DNA of 64,000 bases. It comes from Akanthomyces muscarius. Lineage: Eukaryota; Ascomycota; Sordariomycetes; Hypocreales; Cordycipitaceae. Of the stretch, positions 10,425 through 21,351 are shown one piece after another. Both the position numbers and the translations under genes were made by a program. The stretch covers positions 1,178,001-1,242,000 of the forward strand of contig NC_079245.1 of the NCBI RefSeq assembly GCF_028009165.1, read 5' to 3'. The notes below the pieces were generated by a model. It saw only the letters and a program-made list of their open reading frames with translations. It made no database searches and was not told the origin of the DNA. How positions within the stretch are numbered: position 1 is the stretch's first letter; each line of letters opens with the position of its first letter.

Positions 10425-11600
10425 ATGGAGCAAAACACACTCAAGAGACGTGGCGTAGGCCTCACTGGAGTGGATAAGCAGCGATCCTTTGGCGGCTATA
10501 CTCTCTTCTGTCCTCTTACCGGTGACACCGCGCATCTGGTCGACATTGACGGCAATGAGGTCCATTCATGGAAGCTCCCCGGCAGAGTCGGTCGCCACGC
10601 CAGAATCCTGCCGAATGGAAACCTCGCCGTCAACACGCTCCGGCCTCCCGTAAAGCAAACCACCGCCGACGGTGGCCCGTTTCCCTTTCCCTTTTTCAAC
10701 AAGTACGGCGGCGGCGTCATGTCCGAGCTCGACCCGGACGGCAACGTCGTGCGCCAGTTCACCGACCCTCTAGGCCACCACGACCAGTACCACTACGGCG
10801 ACGGCCGGATCCTGTACACCGCGCTCGAAGCGCTGTCGCGGGAGGACTCGGCCGAGGTGCTCGGCGGCGTCCCGGGCAGCGAGATTGACGGCATCACCTA
10901 CGCGGATACCATCAGGGAGGTCGACGCGACCGGCAACCTCACGTGGGAGTGGAAGGTGTCGGAACGGCTGCCGCGGGCGGAATACCCCCTCCAGGCGCAC
11001 TACACGCGCGAGCACTACCCGCTCATCAACTCTGTGCTGCCGCTGCGCGACGGCAACATCCTCGCGTCGCTGCGGTCCGTCTCGGCCGTCATCATCATCG
11101 AGCGGTCCACGGGCGATATCCTGTGGCGCCTCGGGCCCGAGGTGCTCGCGCAGCAGCACAACGCGACGGAGCTGGCCAACGGCAACATTCTCATCTTTGA
11201 CAACGGCGCCTTTCGCAGCGGCGAGTCCATCACCTACACGCGGGCCGTCGAGGTGGACCGCGCGACCAGGAGCATCGTGTGGGAGTACCGCGACCGCTCG
11301 CAGATGCTCAACTTTTTCACGCCGTTCATGGGAAGCGCGCAGCGGCTGGCCAACGGAAACACGCTGCTGTGCGAGAGCGCCTTTGGTCGTCTGTTTGAGG
11401 TGACTCAAGATGGGTATATTTGCTGGGAGTACATCAACCCGCACTTTGCGGCGTATCCTGATGGCGTGACGGCCGGGATCTTTCCGGGGGAGTCGAATGC
11501 GCTGTTCCGCGCGTACCGATATTCGCTGGATGAGATACCTTGGCTGGAGCAAAAGTTGACTGCGTCCGAGGGGTCAAAGCCTAGTTGTGCGGTGATGTGA
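10425..11600 (+). CDS. Arylsulfotransferase-like (ASST) beta-propeller protein
   Basis: Intronless, 391 aa from the ATG at 10425. An in-frame frame opens 29 codons earlier, but this ATG sits in a better context (GGCCATGG). The N-terminal part matches the ASST start: GYTLFCPLTGDTAHLVDIDGN, then HSWKLPGRVG and ARILPNGNL. Recurrent DGN/NGN turns (RDGNILAS, ANGNILIFDNG, ANGNTLLCES) recur at blade-like intervals, as in six-bladed arylsulfate sulfotransferases. Bacterial members move sulfate between phenols; fungal members are poorly characterised, so the activity is inferred. No signal peptide or membrane anchor is visible, unlike many fungal ASST proteins, so it is probably cytosolic. The absence of introns and strongly GC-biased codons set it apart from its neighbours. 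Confidence 0.75.
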   Translation: MEQNTLKRRGVGLTGVDKQRSFGGYTLFCPLTGDTAHLVDIDGNEVHSWKLPGRVGRHARILPNGNLAVNTLRPPVKQTTADGGPFPFPFFNKYGGGVMSELDPDGNVVRQFTDPLGHHDQYHYGDGRILYTALEALSREDSAEVLGGVPGSEIDGITYADTIREVDATGNLTWEWKVSERLPRAEYPLQAHYTREHYPLINSVLPLRDGNILASLRSVSAVIIIERSTGDILWRLGPEVLAQQHNATELANGNILIFDNGAFRSGESITYTRAVEVDRATRSIVWEYRDRSQMLNFFTPFMGSAQRLANGNTLLCESAFGRLFEVTQDGYICWEYINPHFAAYPDGVTAGIFPGESNALFRAYRYSLDEIPWLEQKLTASEGSKPSCAVM

Positions 11601-13624
11601 ACCACTTGGCTGTAAGCGGAGTTGGCAAGTAGCTTATATGAGATGATGTTTGTGACTCGGGTGTTGATTTTTTTTTTCTCTTACACTAGAAACTTTATGA
11701 AAGCCATGTAAGCTGCAAATGCATAAATACTTGGTTACCAAATACTCGGTACGCTGCCAATTCCTAACCAGGTAGGTATACAGACTGTGGCGCGCCTTGC
11801 GGAACCTGGCGAGCACTGCGATAGGCGCCACGCGGAAGAACAAGACGCACGCGGCTTTGACAAACTGAAGCGAAAGAATTACGACTATTTTATAGCACCT
11901 ATGTTATCTTTCTTTGTATTTCCCCCTTTTTTTCCCTGGTTTTATTTTAATCTTTTACTACGAACGCTGGATCAAGGCAACGTCACCAGCGCCACTGAAA
12001 AGAGACGCCACACACAGAGAGAGGTGCAAACGTGTGTGGCTGGACCAGTTCCCGTAACAGTGGTTGCAGGCGCTGTGCCTCGCTGGGATGAGCGCTACTG
12101 CAGCTCGCTGGGAGGGCCCCGCCGACGAGAAGCAATGCATCTGTTGGATCGACAAGGAGGGAGCCTATCCAATAGCAGAGATGGGTGCATCCAGCTGCAA
12201 CTGTGAGTTGTTCGAGAGGCAAGAGGGTAGCGGATCCTCTTTGATCTCGGAAAAAATCACTTTGTCCTGGAATCTCCTTGCTTTGTTTCAACCTATCTCA
12301 TCTGGGCAGGTTCTCCAGGTACCTGGTCGGGGCGGGTACGTACCCGAGGCAACGACTGGAGCCGCTGGCGACTGGACCGGCCACTTAATCTTTTTAGCAC
12401 TTATTACAGCGCCACCAGCACCAAGGTTCCTCAAACAAGTGCAGTTGGGAGAGCAAGATGGTCCAGACAGGGATCAGACACGAACCAAAACATTCTATAA
12501 CCGCGGAAATAATGCACAAGCGGTGGCAGGAAGAACCAAAACAGCGCTTGTTTGAAAAAGACGGAGCCTGTGACTGGCTGTGCTGCAGGCGCCTGTGCGA
12601 GGGCCGCTGGCATTGGCTTACAGACGTGGAGATGTGCAGACGTTACAGGATGAGCCCCTCGTTCTCAAACGCACCACTAATAAAGTCCCCCTTGTTGGGA
12701 AGCATGGAACAAGCTTTCAAGCTTCTTTAGCGCCCACTTTTGACCGGACTTTTGACTGGTTAACTAGTGGCCCAGCTGTGTGGCGCCGCGGCTTCAGTCT
12801 GATGCTGCGGCCTCCTGCTGACCTACCAGCACCAAGGTGGCCTGAAAAAAAGCCCCAAAATAGAGCCTCCAGGCGATCCCTACGCTGGCGACCCGCTGTA
12901 GGTAGGTTATTAGCCCACCGGGTCCCCTGGAGGCAGCTGAAGCTAAGCCTGAAAATGCATGACGCAGCGTCGCAGCTGCTCCCTCCCGTCTGCACCTTGC
13001 CAGTTGCCAGCCTGCCTGCCAATAGCCTGGCGACGCTATTAATCGTCCCGTCACCCTGTTTTCGCTCCCGCCTTTTCTTTGGCCCAACAACAAAACCGCA
13101 TTCCCCCTTCCTCTTGATCGCCACAACAAACTCGCGCCAAAACCGACGAGAAATACTCTCGACCTCCTAGAAGAAAAAGAAGAAAAAAAAAACACCCCGA
13201 CACGAGGGCGTATATCTGTATCGCCGCGCTGGGCCATTCGCGGCCACTTGCTTCGAACGAGGCTGCTTGCTTAGCACCACCACCACCACTACACCTCCAC
13301 CACGCCTCCTGCAACCCAAAATAGCCCTTTGCTCCGTCTAAGCCTCCTTTTACTCGACAGCCCACGCAGCAGTCGCCAGCATCGATTAAAATAGTGCTTA
13401 TTCCATACGCCCGTTTATTACTTTTCTCATACGCCAGGCCCTGCGATCGGAATTCGAAATCGCAGTCTCGTCTGCTCTCTGCTGTCGCATCATCAACCTA
13501 CTATACGCTCCGGGTACAGAGAAGCCGCCCATGTCGCACTCCTCGATCTGACTCTCGACAACCCTCCTCCCGCCACCCCCTCTCCAACCACGAAACTCGA
13601 CAAAATAGACAATCGATCAGCGTC
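11601..13624. other. Intergenic; promoter and long 5' leader of the NIPA gene
   Basis: About 2 kb with no supported gene. Frames at 11787-12206, 12064-12555 and 12580-13170 lack motifs and resemble chance openings. 13060-13620 is C-rich and pyrimidine-biased, as expected of a fungal 5' UTR. Confidence 0.45.
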
Positions 13625-15509
13625 ATGTACGACCATGGCACCTCAACGGCCGCCTATCAACCGTTTCTCCAAGATGCTGCCAACGTCCACAGCCTCATCG
13701 CCAGAGAAGGCCTCGGAGGCGACCCGGCGACGAGGCCAGCCTCCTTTAAGATAATTGGCATAGTCTTGGCCATTAGCTCCGGCTGCTTCATCGGCGTCTC
13801 CTTTGTCTTGAAAAAAGTCGGACTCCTCAAAGCCAACGAGAAATATAACGAGGTCGCTGGCGAGGGCTACGGCTACCTCAAGAACTTTTACTGGTGGTCT
13901 GGCATGACGCTCATGATTCTCGGCGAGATCTGCAACTTTGTCGCATATGCCTTTACCGACGCTCTCCTCGTCACGCCCCTCGGCGCCCTCTCAGTCGTCA
14001 TCACTACCGTCCTCTCCGCCATCTTCCTCAAAGAACGACTCAGCATGGTCGGCAAAGTTTCCTGTTTCCTCTGCATCGTGGGCTCCGTTATCATCGTGCT
14101 CCATGCCCCCCAAACCTCGTCTGTCAGCAATATCGAGCAGATGCAAAAGTACGCAATCACGCCCGGCTTTCTCACGTATACCGGCGTCATCATCGTCGGC
14201 TCCGTCATCGTGGCCTGGTACTGCGGTCCCAGATGGGGCAACAAGAACATGTTCGTCTACATCTCCATCTGCAGCTGGGTCGGCGGCCTGAGTGTCGTCT
14301 CGACCCAAGGTCTCGGCGCATCCATCATTGCCTGGATTGGTGGGCAGCCAGAGTACAAGCACTGGTTCCTCTGGGTCCTCCTTGTCTTTGTCGTCTGCAC
14401 GCTGCTCACCGAGATCATCTACCTCAATGTCAGTCTCTGTACCACCTCTTTGACGGCGTCGCTAACTCGTTTAACAGAAAGCCCTCAATCTTTTCAACGC
14501 TGCCATGGTCACCCCCACCTACTACGTCTACTTTACAAGCACCACAATCATCACCTCGGCCATCTTATTCCAGGGCTTCAAAGCACCAGGCAAGGATCTC
14601 GCCACAATAGTCATGGGCTTCCTGGTCATTTGCTCCGGCGTTGCCTTGCTGCAGTTGTCCAAGTCAGCCAAGGACGTTCCGGACACGGCCGTCTTCCGCG
14701 GCGACCTTGATCAGATTCAGACGATTGCTGAGCAAGAGCAGCCCGAGACGGAGCCCAAGGCCGACGCCATTCGCGGCACTGCGGCCATTGTGCGTAGAAT
14801 TTCCCAAGCGCGCCAAAGAATGGAACGGAAAGAACTGGACCGCCTGCGCGAAGAAAAGTCCATCGATAATCTCCAGCCGATCAGGGAAGACGGCCAGGCT
14901 GAGTTCGAGTGGGACGGACTGCGACGACGCAAAACCTTGGCCTCGAGCACCCGCGCTAGATCCGTCACCTCGCCCGGCCCCGCGCCGTTCACGCCGCCGC
15001 CGCCTAGCCCGCACCCGCCCCTCGGCATGTCGGCCTTTCCTAGCGACGAAGACATGGAGGAGCACGAGCGCCCCAGCACCATGTTCTCCAGCATCGTCGG
15101 CACCATCCGCGCGCGCTCCCGCACCAATGCGACTATGCCTCCGTCATATGGTGACGAGGAGTCGGGCAGCGGCCGCATGCGCAGTCCGGGCATCCGGCCG
15201 GTGCCCTTGACCGAGATTGTCCTCCCCAAGGCCAACAATGACGACGAGGCGGGCTCCTACTATGGCGCCACGCGCGAGCACGTCTTTCCTCGGGACACCG
15301 AGTACCGGGGCGCATCAGCCGGCAGCGGCGCGAGCCTGGCGCCCCCGACGCCGCCACCGCACTCGGCGCGCCGCCAGTTTTCGTTTCAGCGCGTCTTCCG
15401 CAAGACGCCCGACACGACTGAAGAGGAGCGTTTGGGTCTTGTCAAGGATGCCGGCGAGGAGGAGACTGACGACAGAGATGATGACGGTCACAAAAAGGGC
15501 TTTATTTGA
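13625..15509 (+). CDS. NIPA-type Mg2+ transporter (DUF803)
   Basis: Two exons, 13625-14428 and 14478-15509, give 611 aa; the 49-bp intron has a GCTAAC branch site. The start is the first ATG in frame (MYDHGTS). Residues about 40-350 form nine or so membrane helices with hallmark stretches: GCFIGVSFVLKKVGL, YWWSGMTLMILGE, NFVAYAFTDALLVTPLGALS, LVTPTYY-like near the splice, and ILFQGF. This matches the NIPA/DUF803 family, whose members carry magnesium at plasma or endosomal membranes. The last about 260 residues are hydrophilic, Pro/Ser/Arg-rich and probably a cytosolic regulatory tail with many Ser-Pro sites. The tail is long compared with animal NIPA proteins but common in fungi. Confidence 0.9.
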
Positions 15510-16125
15510 GCCTCTTTCTCTCTTCTTTTTCATGAGGTGAGGAAAGGTGGGTGATGGCCTTGCATTACAATGGCGCACTTTGCAGTCCTTATTTCAAGGA
15601 ATGTTGATTTTTTACTGCTTCTTTTTCGACTTGAGCGAGCAAACCGATGCACATATGAGCTATGCCTCTTTATTATTATTATTATTGTTTTCTGCACGGA
15701 TGGACACTGCTGCACAACCTGTTGGACAAAACGGCCTCTGTTGGATTGGGATGAGCTTACAACATAACAAGGACGAATGTCTGCGTTTTTTTTAACTTTT
15801 TTTTGCTTCAGGGTCATAACCGTCTAATGACTGAAACGCAGGGCATTGTCAATGGTTTGAATTAGACGAGGGGCGGTCCCCAAAAAAAAATAGGGATGAA
15901 TGGGATACAGAGAGGACAAAGAAGGAAACGCCTGTATATATTACTACAACGTGATGATTATGAACTACCAGCCTCTATGCAAGTTGCAATCTGTGTAAAA
16001 ATGCCATCCATGGCCATGCCAGCCGCTTTGTATGCAAATGAAGAGTGTCAAGAAAAGTATATACGAGAAGGAAAAACAACGGAGCGGATGAGTTGAAGCC
16101 AGGCGATGGGACAGATAAAGACGGG
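15510..16125. other. Convergent 3' UTRs of NIPA and CHIP-like genes
   Basis: AT- and T-rich, with a short (TTA)n run at about 15670-15686 and A- or T-runs at 15787-15805 and 15882-15890. No gene seen. Confidence 0.5.
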
Positions 16126-17019
16126 CTACCAGTCGGCGGCCCAGCCGTTGTCCTTGAGAAACTCTTCGCAGGCCTGCCGCAGAGCCATATTCGGCCGCAG
16201 GTCCGCCGCGGCGAGCGGTTCTCTGGTCAACGGATCGCAGGGGTACCGTCGGAGGTGCTCCATGATGGACGCGCGCTCGTACGATTTCCCGGTTTTCGTC
16301 ACGACGGGATCAACCATGAAGCCAAAGGAAATATCGTCAATCGCCCAGTCGGGCACCTCGCGCGTCCCATCCCCGCCGAGCAGCCGCGAGCGCTCAAACA
16401 CGGTCCTCAGGCGGTCCTCTTTCGCGCGCGCATCCTCGTCCACAATCTGCCGCTCGCTCTCGTCGTCGGCCGCGGCCGCGACGTCGGCCGCGCGCTCCGC
16501 CTCGAGCAGCCGCAGCATAGTCCTCTCGAGGTCCTGCTCCTCGCGGACGCGCCGCTTCTCGCGCTGCTCCCAACGGGCCTTTTTGGCCTGCAGCACGGCG
16601 GCGGTGACGGCGGGCAGGGACTTGTCGTTGCTGGCGGCGCAGAGGGCGTGCGCGGCGAGGCCCGACGCGAGCGCCGCCTCGGCGTCGCGCAGGGCGAGCT
16701 GCGCCTGGCACAGGTAGTAGTGGGCCTTGAGGACGGTGGCGGGGGCGGTGCTGGGCAGCGCCAGGACGGACTGGCAGTCGGTGAGGACGGAGTCCCAGAG
16801 GGCGAGCTTGAGGCGGGCCATGGCGCGGTTGGTATAGAGGGCGGGGTTCTTGGGGTCTTCGATGATGCTGCGACGGGAAGGAATGTGTTAGCGTTTTCGA
16901 GATGGGGTTGTGAGGGGATAAGAGGCATACGCTTGCGAGTAGAAGCTCTCGGCGCCGAGATAATCGCCTTTTTGGAAGTGGCGATTGCCTTCCTCCTTGA
17001 GCTGAATTGCCCGCGACAT
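16126..17019 (-). CDS. CHIP-like E3 ubiquitin ligase (TPR plus U-box)
   Basis: Two exons, 17019-16931 and 16867-16126, give 276 aa with a 63-bp intron. Residues about 1-115 form three TPR helices pairs, starting KEEGNRHFQKGDYLGAESFY and continuing through NPALYTNRAMARLKL. A charged helical linker follows (EKRRVREEQDLERTMLRLLE). The C-terminus, from about residue 200, is a U-box: DISFGFMVDPVVTKTGKSYE, then CDPLTREPL and LRPNMALRQACEEFL. This is the architecture of STUB1/CHIP, which binds the EEVD tail of Hsp70 or Hsp90 through its TPRs and ubiquitinates misfolded clients. The length is close to that of animal CHIP. The call is firm on domain order. Confidence 0.9.
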
Positions 17020-17513
17020 GATGCTGTTGTGCTGGATTCTGTTCAACTGATATGTACGGTTGGGTATGTATATTTTCTTTTTTGAGTCAAGAACGAGAGG
17101 TGTACATGGGCGACTCGTCAAATGGCTTCCGTACGTGCCGATTCAGGCGTCGAGAGGAGCTGCCAGAGCTGGATGGAGGGGTCAGCCTGGGCTTGGCTTC
17201 GTGGGGTAGCAAGGTGCAGCGTTCTCGACGAATTCTAGCACAAGGCGATACCGCAAGCCATATTGGCACTCGCGGCAGTACGAGAAAAGATATTCGAAGG
17301 ACGGAAGAATGTTAAAGGAGCGAGGATAGACGGTGCGGTGTTGCGCGGCGGAGTTTGGAAGAGAAGGACCCTGATTGCATTGTCCTCTTTGGGGGAGGGG
17401 CGGAGCTTTTGGGCGGCGCCAGAGAGCTGAGAAATCGCGGGCGACCCGCTTTGGTCCCGGGACGGCAATGGCTTGGGACGGATCTTTCTAGAAGCAATGC
17501 CACGGAAGCGCGG
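17020..17513. other. Intergenic, CHIP-like promoter and upstream of the candidate secreted protein
   Basis: About 490 bp between divergent starts. Minus-strand frames at 17235-17503 have no domain features. Nothing further recognised. Confidence 0.4.
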
Positions 17514-17948
17514 ATGATCTTGAAACTCGTCGTTCTCCTTTGCGCCCTTTGCGCCCTTTCCTCCGGGCTGAGTTCATCTTTGGCCGTTATGCTGGAACAC
17601 GGCGACCTTGATGCGCTGCGCTAAACCACAGGATATGATGCTCCAAACGACGCGGAGTAAGTTGCCATCACATCACCTGTCGCAAGCCCGCGTCATCAAA
17701 TTTCGGGGAACAATGGAAAGGCAGCTACCACTTCGGGAGCGGCCACAGCCATCACTTCCGACCGTGGCAAGTTCGGCACAGCTCAGCGTCTCGCCCTGGC
17801 CCGTCACAGCTACTCAGTCCCAAAGGAATTCGACATGACCAATGAACAGCTGCCCCGATTGCGAAAACCAATCATGCGACCGATATTGAACCTCAAGCAG
17901 AAATCACTCCACTGCCGTAATTGTCGGTTTCAGCAAGCTGCTCAGTAG
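17514..17948 (+). CDS. Candidate small secreted protein (possibly a relic)
   Basis: A tentative three-exon model: 17514-17585, 17632-17656 and 17725-17948, 106 aa. The first exon encodes a textbook signal peptide (MILKLVVLLCALCALSSGLS). The first intron (46 bp) has a poor GTTATG donor but a CTAAAC branch site and CACAG acceptor. The second (68 bp) has a strong GTAAGT donor. The third exon reads in frame TTSGAATAITSDRGKFG, AQRLALARHSYSVPKEF and a basic tail with a C-x-x-C (HCRNC). The stretch RLALARHSYSVPKEF vaguely resembles the propeptide of pepsin-like proteases, but no protease core follows, so it could be the remnant of one. If splicing fails, the first exon alone codes only 36 residues. 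No function is claimed. Confidence 0.3.
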
Positions 17949-18740
17949 GGTCGACGGCCCGTCGCAATGACGGACAACGGGCAAAGAGCTTACGCATCCT
18001 GAGGGCGTACTCAGCCCTGCCGACACTGACACTCAAATCTGCGTTTCAGACATCTCAGCCGTCCGGACCGCTATCCGCCCGAACCCTCGCCATCAGTCGC
18101 TCTGCGCGCGCACGGTGCCAGCATCTGTTCCAGGGCCCCTCCGACTCCGGCAAAAGTGGCTTCATGCCGAAAACAGATCACAGTAAGCCGATGCGAAATG
18201 CTGTCTCGAAGCGGGAGGGAGCGGCCGGCTGCCAGCATGACCGTTCAACGCAACGGTGGTAGCGTTGTGGTCACTCGTCCCACGCGGATGCCACGTTGCC
18301 CAGTACACCAGCATTGCACGAGCGGTAAGGGTATCCGCGGCCACGCCAGCCTTGTGCAAATAGACAGCACGCCACGAGATTGCGAAAAGACACATTGATC
18401 TGCCGGCACCGGCTTGAAGCCCAAGCCCTAATGGTACGTGGGAGATGGCAGGCTAGCGCAGTGTTTACAGTCGACAGTGTGTGAGTGTCTCACAGTCACC
18501 CACACAAACCCGCATTAGCCTCGATGCTAAACTACAATGAGCATACGACTCTAAATCGCCGCACTAAGCCTAATGGGATAAACGATTCAACAAACCCGAC
18601 CTACTGGTACACAGGTGTGTGTAAGTCGCATTGCGCCAACACTTGCTAAAAATATAAATACACAATAAGCTCGCCGTGGGTCATCTCCATCGTTCTGGTC
18701 ATCTCTCCAGACAGTCCTTTCTTCACATACACGTAACGCC
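17949..18740. other. Intergenic upstream of the glyoxalase-like gene
   Basis: No supported frame; several short ones on both strands lack motifs. The final about 150 bp form the leader of the gene starting at 18741. Confidence 0.4.
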
Positions 18741-19454
18741 ATGCCGCCCGTCCTCAACACCATAGACCACATCTTTGTCCGCGCGGGCAACGCCGACACC
18801 ATCTACAACGAGCTCGTCGACAACGCCGGCCTGCCCGTCGCCTGGCCCTTTCGCTCCGTGGCCGACGATCTCGCCAGCGGCGCCGTGTCCCTCGGCAACC
18901 TGATCCTCGAGCTCGTCCAGACGAGCAACACCAGTGCCTCGCTGCCCTTTGTGCCCGAGTACGGCGTGGCGCTGACGCCGGCCCATGACACCATGGCCGA
19001 GAGCCGGGCGTGCGCGGCAACGCGGGGCATCGAGATGGACGCCGACGACAGCGTCTACGACCCCAGCGGCAACCTGCTGTGGACGCGCGCCCTCGTGCCC
19101 CAGCTCAGCGGCAGCCGCCTCGACACCTTCTTCTGCGACTACACGGCCGACCAGTGGCCGCTGCGCGCGGGCTCCCGCGAGAAGCTCGAGACGAGCAACG
19201 GCGGCGCGCTTGGCATCACGGGCGTGGAGAGGATGACGGTCCGCTCGGCGCGGCTGCAGCAGACGGCGGAGAAGTGGCAGCTCATGGCCATGGACCGCGA
19301 GGACAAGGACATGCCGACGGTGCAGGTCGTGGCGGGCGAGGAGGAGGGCCTCCAGGGACTGACGATACGCGTGCGTGATGTTGAGGCTGCGGAGCGCAAG
19401 TTCAAGGAGCTTCTGCCGCATTTTCCAGACTCGTTGCAGTGGCAGTTTGTCTAG
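18741..19454 (+). CDS. Glyoxalase-like (VOC superfamily) protein
   Basis: Intronless, 237 aa. It opens with the vicinal-oxygen-chelate pattern NTIDHIFVRAGNADTIYNEL, followed by GLPVAWPF and a strand GAVSLGNLILELVQ that would carry the metal-binding Glu. A second module lies at the C-terminus: GITGVERMTVRSARL, then LQGLTIRVRDVEAAERKFKELL. This pairing of beta-alpha-beta-beta-beta units is that of glyoxalase/bleomycin-resistance-type proteins (Glyoxalase-like domain group). Members bind a divalent metal and act on small electrophiles or catechols. Which reaction applies is not evident. No targeting signal, so probably cytosolic. Confidence 0.75.
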   Translation: MPPVLNTIDHIFVRAGNADTIYNELVDNAGLPVAWPFRSVADDLASGAVSLGNLILELVQTSNTSASLPFVPEYGVALTPAHDTMAESRACAATRGIEMDADDSVYDPSGNLLWTRALVPQLSGSRLDTFFCDYTADQWPLRAGSREKLETSNGGALGITGVERMTVRSARLQQTAEKWQLMAMDREDKDMPTVQVVAGEEEGLQGLTIRVRDVEAAERKFKELLPHFPDSLQWQFV

Positions 19455-20132
19455 TTACCGTGGATGGCCGGTGGAACTGGTGGCTGGACTGGACACGGCT
19501 GGGTTTTATTTATTCGGGTTAAAACTGCATATCTTTGGCGACTTTGCTTTCATCGTTAGACTTTACGGCCGTTCCATAGACTTTATGGCATTCAATTGTC
19601 ACTTATTCCCTTTCTACAAACAGTGAAATGTCAATTTGGCCAGCGACTTGTTCAACTTGCTGCCCAAAATGCCCGCGGCCTGCCCAGCCGCCGCCCGCGT
19701 CGTATCTGTGAGTGGGCGCACCGATGCGGTCACGCGCTTCCATCAAAAGCAATGAGTAGCGGTCAGCGGCGAAATTGCTGGCGGCGACAAGCCATCCACA
19801 TCGGCATCTTTGTAAATTGAAGGCATTCTGAGAACTTTTGCAAGTGAGATGCCGATTTTGAGTTCAGACACAGAGTGGCGACACTGTGGTACACAGCCAG
19901 CAAGTACACCAGTAGGCGATTTGTTCCGTATTCTCAAGAAAAAGATCGTGTTACTCTTTGCTACATCTACTAGTTTTGGCATGAATAGCTGACCATCTTC
20001 AAATGATGCTTGCTATACAATTCAAAACTCGAGGTTCAAGGTCGAGGTTGAGATGCCATGGCCCGAGCCCCGACGGCGTCCCGGGTCCGAGGGCCCAAGT
20101 GCTGGTGGCTTCACGTCTTTGCATAGCTATGA
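19455..20132. other. Intergenic, 3' flanks of the glyoxalase-like and GT25 genes
   Basis: Convergent region, AT-richer from 19495 to 19630. No gene, repeat or RNA element recognised. Confidence 0.45.
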
Positions 20133-21351
20133 CTACCCCAACAGACGATCCCATAAAGGCACATCAAGGTCAATTCCATCTACCCCCACGTTTGATTTGT
20201 TTGGCCCAGGGGCCGCGTGGACTCACCCTGGCAAGACACGAGCGCCGTCGAGTTGCTGTTGCACCTCGCGCTGTACCGTATGTTAGGCGTGTATGTGCGC
20301 ACCGGCGCCGCAGCTCTGCCATGCCAGCCCTCGACAACTGCAATCTGGCTCGCGACCTCGCCCGCCTTCTGGTGGTGGTGAAACAGCTCCGGGTTGACCG
20401 TCAGACACCGCAGCTGGCCGGTTGTGCACCACCGGCGCAGGGTCATTGTGATGATGTCGTCCTGGCCGCCCCGCGACATGGCGTACATCTTGAGGGCGGC
20501 CGCCTGCGTGACGGCGTACGCAAAAGTGCAGAGCGGCGCGACCGAGTGGTGCACGACTCGCAGCTGCGGCGGGTAGTAGCTGCGGCCGCCGTACACGTGG
20601 CGGTAGATGGTCGACTCTGGCAGCGTCGGGTCCAGGGCCGCTCTGAATCGACCCTCGCCGAAATCAATCGGATCCCCCGAGTGGCCCAGCCACAAAAGAT
20701 CCCAGCCGTCGCCGTACGGCGAGTGCGAGCGGCCTGGCGCGTTGGTTAAGTCCTTGAGCATCGGCGCCACCAGCTGCATCTGCTCTTTGATGTTAATGTC
20801 CCAGTCGGCATCATCTTCCATGATGAGCGCCGTCGCCCACCCATTTTGAATGACTGTTCTCAACGCATTTAAATGACCGAGCCAGCACCGGGCTTGACCA
20901 GGGCCAATGCCGTACGTGTATTTGGCATGAGGGGACTGGGGCTGCCCCTTCTTTTGACGGAAGACGTCAACTTCTTCTTGAGTCCAGTCTGGCTGCCTCG
21001 GAGCGATCAGGCTGAGTCCCGTCAAGGTCGCCGCAGTCTGCAGCCCATTGAGCCTCCAGGAAGGGCCAGTAGTGACGGCGACCAGCCTCTCAAACTCAAC
21101 TGCCAGTCAGTACCAGGTTACAATGCTCTGTGTTTTTAGTTACTCACACCTAGGGTAGCATTATCAGCTCCTTGGGCCGCAGGGTTGGCCGCTGGAATCC
21201 AGCTTACGTTCAAGCTTGGAGAAACGTATATGGTGGACAGAATCAGAATTAAAACCGCGGTTAATACTTTTGCAAGCCGATTGTGTTCTATACTGAGCGT
21301 ATTCCCCTTTCGTATAGAGGGCTGCAACTCAGAAGATTGTGATGCCGCCAT
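20133..21351 (-). CDS. Glycosyltransferase family 25, membrane-anchored
   Basis: Model of three exons: 21351-21148, 21094-20227 and 20179-20133, 372 aa. A type II signal anchor lies at about residues 28-43 (VLTAVLILILSTIYVS). The catalytic domain starts at LGFERLVAV, which matches the usual GT25 opening, and contains the nucleotide-sugar/metal motif MEDDADWD at about 160-167 and the preceding QARCWLGHLNALR. Later WDLLWLGHSGD and the His-rich region fit the family. GT25 enzymes are Golgi glycosyltransferases (galactosyl- or glucosyltransferases elsewhere); the acceptor here is unknown. The first intron (53 bp) uses a TTGAG acceptor that restores LGFE. The last, 47 bp, is optional: unspliced, the protein would run instead to a stop at about 20180. 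Upstream of the anchor is a 27-residue cytosolic tail. Confidence 0.78.

Noticed and set aside
13394..13624. In-frame extension upstream of the NIPA start
   Set aside because: It opens at GTG, not ATG; the ATG at 13625 gives the usual N-terminus and the upstream part is pyrimidine-rich leader.
16045..17085. 346-codon plus-strand frame over the CHIP-like gene
   Set aside because: It is the antisense shadow of a GC-rich exon; the minus-strand TPR/U-box reading is convincing.
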